Positions 61,268-64,000 of a stretch of DNA of 64,000 bases are shown one piece after another. The notes under the pieces were generated by a model. It was not told where the DNA came from, made no database searches, and saw only the letters and a list, made by a program, of their open reading frames with translations. The stretch comes from Bog-159 sp035499555 (GTDB taxonomy: Bacteria; Acidobacteriota; Terriglobia; Bryobacterales; Bryobacteraceae), in contig DATJYO010000046.1 in assembly GCA_035499555.1 (NCBI GenBank), positions 62,001-126,000 on the forward strand. The letters run 5' to 3'. The position numbers and the translations under genes were made by a program. Positions within the stretch are counted from its first letter, which is position 1, and each line of letters begins with the position of its first letter.

Positions 61268-61556
61268 GTGTTGGACGGGCTCAAAGGATTCGATTGGGAC
61301 CTGGCCAACGTAGAGCATCTTCTGCGCCATTCGGTTACGCCCTTCGAGGTTGAGGAGGCCGTGACGCGTCCGCATGCTATTATTCCGGCGGCGACGGTCA
61401 AACGCGAAAAGCGGTGGAAGCTACTCGGCAGGACGGACGTGGGACGCTATCTGGGCGGTGGTGTTCACCATCCGCCGGAGACTCTTCCGGGCGGTGACCG
61501 CCTACGAGATGAGCGCTGAGGAAAGAAGCCATTATGCCCCGCAAATCGACAGATGA
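61268..61556 (+). pseudogene. brnT: BrnT-family ribonuclease toxin, frameshifted
   Basis: The N-terminal half reads FDWDLANVEHLLRHSVTPFEV and KREKRWKLLGRTDVGRYL, typical of BrnT RNase toxins. The frame then breaks at the GGG run at 61453-61455. Removing one G restores AVVFTIRRRLFRAVTAYEMS and AEERSHYAPQIDR, ending at a TGA at 61556 that overlaps the brnA start by 23 bases. The full-length reading frame would be about 95 residues. The toxin is therefore probably inactive, unless the extra G is a sequencing error or slippage restores the frame. Confidence 0.8.
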
Positions 61557-61848
61557 ATCAGAATGGTACTCGACTCCGGAGGGGAGCCGGCAAACGCAGC
61601 GCGAATTCGCCCGCGCGCTCAAAAGCGGAACCCTGGTTCGCTCCACTGGCTCCCGCATCGCAAAGACGGACATGCGCCTGCTGCGGCGTCTCATGCGGCA
61701 GGCCAAGGAGAAAACCACCCGCGCTATATCGATCCGTGTGCCGATCGTTGACCTTGAGCGCGCGCGGCACATTGCTAAGACCTCCGGTATCGGCTATCAG
61801 ACCGTGCTCAAGGAGGCCATTCGTGAGGGCTTAAAGCGGGCGGGCTAA
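61534..61848 (+). CDS. brnA: BrnA-family antitoxin
   Basis: The antitoxin of 104 residues has an N-terminal toxin-binding part (MPRKSTDESEWYSTPEGSRQ) and a C-terminal ribbon-helix-helix-like DNA-binding part (AISIRVPIVDLERARHIAK, TSGIGYQTVLKEAIREGL). It should neutralise BrnT and repress the operon. Its frame is intact, in contrast to the broken toxin. The start overlaps the restored toxin frame by 23 bases and has AGGAAAG upstream. Confidence 0.88.
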   Translation: MPRKSTDESEWYSTPEGSRQTQREFARALKSGTLVRSTGSRIAKTDMRLLRRLMRQAKEKTTRAISIRVPIVDLERARHIAKTSGIGYQTVLKEAIREGLKRAG

Positions 61849-61877
61849 TTGGTGGAGTTCGCTGACCTCGCCGGCAC

Positions 61878-62282
61878 TCACCGGAAGGCACCCAGGATCT
61901 CTTCCAGCAGCCGGGCCCCGGGCTTTCCCTGCGGGTGCTTCGATACTACGACCACCGTCCGCGCGCGTGGGCCCCAGTCTAGCTGGAACGCGCCATCGAC
62001 GTACGCGCCCTGGGCCTTCTTGACCTGCAAAGATGGCCAGTCCGACAGAAATGGCTGAGCCCAATTCCAGCCCGTCAGGATCAGAACCCGCTTGGGCCGC
62101 CACTCAGCCATTTCCGCCCTCAGGAGCTCTATGCAGTCCTTTTCCGGGGCGTGGCGCAGGGCGGCTCTGGGATTTTCCTTTCGCGCCGCAACCGTGTACA
62201 GGTTGGAATAGACCAGGTAAGACGACCAAGGAAATCCGCCATCAGAGCCATTGGAACGGTCGGCGATGCATAGACGTTGCAC
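61878..62282 (-). pseudogene. uracil-DNA-glycosylase-superfamily-like protein, N-terminally truncated
   Basis: The reading frame gives about 134 residues. YLVYSNLYTVAARKENPRAA, then CIELLRAEMAEWRPKRVLIL and VVVVSKHPQGKPGARLLEEI match the central and C-terminal parts of UDG-like proteins, including an HP-type final motif. The N-terminal motif with the catalytic water-activating residue is missing. The open frame continues upstream into the right direct repeat, where it encodes unrelated residues. So the gene lost its 5' end at that junction. It may still be translated from GTG at 62282. Confidence 0.55.
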
Positions 62283-62298
62283 GACGCCTTTTACAGTA

Positions 62299-62420
62299 CG
62301 CCCGATCGCTGGGCGCGCAGGTTCTCTCGTTGCCTACCGGGCAAGGCCTGATCGTGCGCTGAACGCCTACCGCATGTTGTACGAGCTGAGCACCTTCATG
62401 TAATTGGCCCGCTCGAAGGC
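62299..62420. repeat. direct repeat, right copy
   Basis: Partner of 61098-61220, about 97 percent identical. It contains a 64-base remnant of the methyltransferase 3' end (62299-62362, including the stop) and the true 3' end of the DHOD-like gene, which stops at 62367. The shared stretch begins sharply at CGCCCGATCG in both copies. Confidence 0.85.
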
Positions 62421-63383
62421 TTGCGGCTGCGGAACGGCGTTTCGGCTCATACTCCCCTGCATCTGGCGGATGGAGTCGTATTCGTGGTCGCCCATCCAGA
62501 TGAGCAATTCGGTGAGCACGATGTCCAGGTAGCTGATGCCTTTCTTGAGCAAGGCGGAGGTCATCATGGCGACCTTGGCGCCCGCCATCATGGCCTTCAC
62601 TACGTCCGTCGCGGCATGCACACCGCCGGTGACGGCCAGGTCGGTCTTCACGCTGCCGTAGAGCACCGCCACCCAGTTCAGCCGCAGCAGCAGTTCGTAC
62701 TGATTGCTGAGGATCAGGTTGGGGACCACTTCCAGCGCTTCCAGGTCGAAGTCCGGTTGATAGAAACGATTGAAGAGCACCAGGCCGTCGGCGCCGCAGG
62801 CTTCCAGCCGCTTGGCCATGTGGGCCAGCGAGCTGAAATACGGTCCCAGCTTGACGGCCACCGGGATGTGAACGGCGGCGCGGACCTCGCGCACCAGGTC
62901 GCAGTACTTGCGCTCGACCTGCTCGCCGCTCACCTCCGGATCCACCGGGATGTAATAAATGTTCAGCTCCAGGGCGTCCGCGCCGGCCTGCTGCATCTCT
63001 TTGGCGAAGCGGATCCAGCCGCCCACCGATACGCCGTTGAGGCTGGCGACCACCGGGATGCCGACCGCTTCCTTCACCTTGCGGATGTGCTTCAAATAGC
63101 CCTCCGGCCCGCGGTTGTAGCCCAGCAGGTCGGGGAAATGCGTGGTGGACTCGGCGCCGACATCTTCCGCCGCCGACATAAAATGGTCCAGCTCGTAGCT
63201 CTCCAGCGCGATCTGTTCCTCGAATAACGAGTGCAGCACCACGGCCGCCGCGCCCGCATCCTCCATGCGCCGTATGTTGGCCACCTCCTCGCACATAGGC
63301 GAGGAGGAAGCCACCACGGGATTCTTCAACTTCAGACCCAGGTACGTGGTCGAAAGGTCGATGGTCTTGGAGAGGTCGATCAT
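62367..63383 (-). CDS. dihydroorotate-dehydrogenase-like flavoprotein
   Basis: A protein of 338 residues with the FMN-binding TIM barrel of the class 1 DHOD/PreA superfamily: STTYLGLKLKNPVVASSSPM, IPVVASLNGVSVGGW, ALELNIYYIP, VKLGPYFSS and VTGGVHAATDVVKAMMAGAKV. The usual orotate-binding Asn/Ser pattern is altered, so substrate is uncertain. Such genes often follow pyruvate:ferredoxin oxidoreductase, as here; the ATG shares one base with the oxidoreductase stop. Its 3' end is in the right direct repeat. Confidence 0.9.
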   Translation of the reverse strand: MIDLSKTIDLSTTYLGLKLKNPVVASSSPMCEEVANIRRMEDAGAAAVVLHSLFEEQIALESYELDHFMSAAEDVGAESTTHFPDLLGYNRGPEGYLKHIRKVKEAVGIPVVASLNGVSVGGWIRFAKEMQQAGADALELNIYYIPVDPEVSGEQVERKYCDLVREVRAAVHIPVAVKLGPYFSSLAHMAKRLEACGADGLVLFNRFYQPDFDLEALEVVPNLILSNQYELLLRLNWVAVLYGSVKTDLAVTGGVHAATDVVKAMMAGAKVAMMTSALLKKGISYLDIVLTELLIWMGDHEYDSIRQMQGSMSRNAVPQPQAFERANYMKVLSSYNMR

Positions 63384-64000
63384 TATTTTGTCTCCTGGGC
63401 CGCGCCGTTGGCGGGCATGTGGGCCATGTACTCGTAAAGTTTCCAGCGATCGAGCACGTCTTTCTGCGCCAGTTCGAGCAGGCGATGCGCTTCGTCCGGA
63501 TTGCTTTTGGCCAGCATCGTGTAGCGCGTCTCGTTGTAGACGTATTCCTTCAGCTTGATACTGGGCGCGCGCGAGTCGAGCTGGAACGGATTCTTGCCTT
63601 CCGCCGGCAGGCGCGGATCGTAGCGGAACAGCGGCCAGTAACCGGACTGCACCGCGGCTTTCTGCTGATCGAGCCCGTGCACCATGTCGTAGCCGTGCGC
63701 GATGCAGTGGCTGTAGGCGATGATGAGCGACGGCCCGTCGTACGATTCGGCTTCCATGAACGCCTTGATGGTGTGGCTGTCGTTGCCGCCCATGGCCACC
63801 TTGGCCACGTAGACCGAACCGTAGTTGATGGCCATCATGGCCAGGTCTTTCTTGGCGCGCGGCTTTCCGCCGGCCGCGAACTTGGCCACCGCGCCGCGCG
63901 GCGTGGCCTTGGACATCTGGCCGCCGGTGTTGGAGTAGACTTCTGTATCCAGCACCAGGATGTTGACGTTGCGCCCCGAAGCCAGCACGTGATCCAGGCC
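63383..64000 (-). CDS. nifJ: pyruvate:ferredoxin (flavodoxin) oxidoreductase, C-terminal part
   Basis: The last 205 codons of a multidomain oxidoreductase; the 5' part lies beyond the right edge. It covers the end of the TPP-binding domain: VLDTEVYSNTGGQMSKATP, MAINYGSVYVAKVAMGGND and LIIAYSHCIAHGYDM. The tail FQLDSRAPSIKLKEYVYNETRY is typical of NifJ-type enzymes. It makes acetyl-CoA and reduced ferredoxin from pyruvate, usually under low oxygen. It is coupled to the DHOD-like gene by a TAATG overlap. Confidence 0.93.
   Translation of the reverse strand, partial: GLDHVLASGRNVNILVLDTEVYSNTGGQMSKATPRGAVAKFAAGGKPRAKKDLAMMAINYGSVYVAKVAMGGNDSHTIKAFMEAESYDGPSLIIAYSHCIAHGYDMVHGLDQQKAAVQSGYWPLFRYDPRLPAEGKNPFQLDSRAPSIKLKEYVYNETRYTMLAKSNPDEAHRLLELAQKDVLDRWKLYEYMAHMPANGAAQETK

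Noticed and set aside
61098..62420. Possible composite transposon or integron cassette
   Set aside because: No transposase, integrase, terminal inverted repeats or attC-like site is visible. The flanks are duplicated gene ends, so it is reported as a repeat-bounded block only.

Overview
This window is about 64 kb of high-GC bacterial chromosome, densely packed with genes. It most likely comes from an Acidobacteriota member of the Bryobacter/Solibacter type. The evidence is two ADOP-style FtsX permeases, a secreted protein resembling the 'VWFA-related Acidobacterial domain' family, a PEP-CTERM protein, many secreted proteins of unknown function and split nuo genes. The placement is an inference from gene content, not from a marker-gene comparison. 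No rRNA, tRNA, CRISPR array, integrase or transposase was seen.

Layout. 1-5.6 kb: ADOP permease fragment, secreted OB-like protein, arylamine N-acetyltransferase, a stand-alone nuoB coupled to a YfiH-type protein, a NarL-type two-component pair and a small lysine-rich exported protein. 5.7-14 kb: MFS exporter, GT39-like membrane protein, radical SAM protein, GNAT, exported GH42 beta-galactosidase and DUF362 protein. 14-23.1 kb: ADOP permease, NapH-like polyferredoxin, a second two-component pair with a third membrane/zinc-ribbon gene, a large secreted protein, and an HU-like gene overlapping an HU-like/TIR fusion gene. 23.3-29.5 kb: second lysine-rich exported protein, Rrf2-cysK operon, BNR-repeat protein, and a divergent GMC oxidoreductase/subunit-3 locus with a four-domain cytochrome c.

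29.7-33.3 kb is a cluster of three exported or unknown proteins, one carrying phage-tail-fibre-like repeats. 34.5-44.9 kb is a surface-polysaccharide operon: rmlA-rmlC-rmlB, three GT4 glycosyltransferases, a DUF3108 protein, a GT4-methyltransferase fusion, an ABC-2 permease carrying a Wzt-like N-terminal domain, and a VTT protein. Many of its genes overlap by 4-17 bases. 44.9-49.5 kb: queC-queE, a Cys/Met-type PLP enzyme, a conserved unknown, a methyltransferase and a PEP-CTERM protein. 49.5-51.8 kb: a B12-dependent acyl-CoA mutase pair whose substrate-site residues match isobutyryl-CoA mutase. 52-60 kb: lepB, DUF885 lipoprotein, redoxin, stand-alone nuoI, a PAS/degenerate-GGDEF-motA-motB operon, VWA protein, DinB and DUF2007 proteins.

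60.4-64 kb: a TylF-like methyltransferase converges on a DHOD-like/PFOR operon. A 1.1-kb block with a BrnT/BrnA toxin-antitoxin module and a truncated UDG-like gene lies between them. The block is flanked by a 123-bp direct repeat that duplicates the 3' ends of both neighbouring genes.

The strongest candidates for undescribed biology are the HU-like + HU-like/TIR gene pair (22312-23083) and the toxin-antitoxin block bounded by duplicated gene ends (61098-62420). The secreted tail-fibre-like protein, the zinc-ribbon partner of the second two-component system and the Wzt-like/permease fusion are second-tier candidates.
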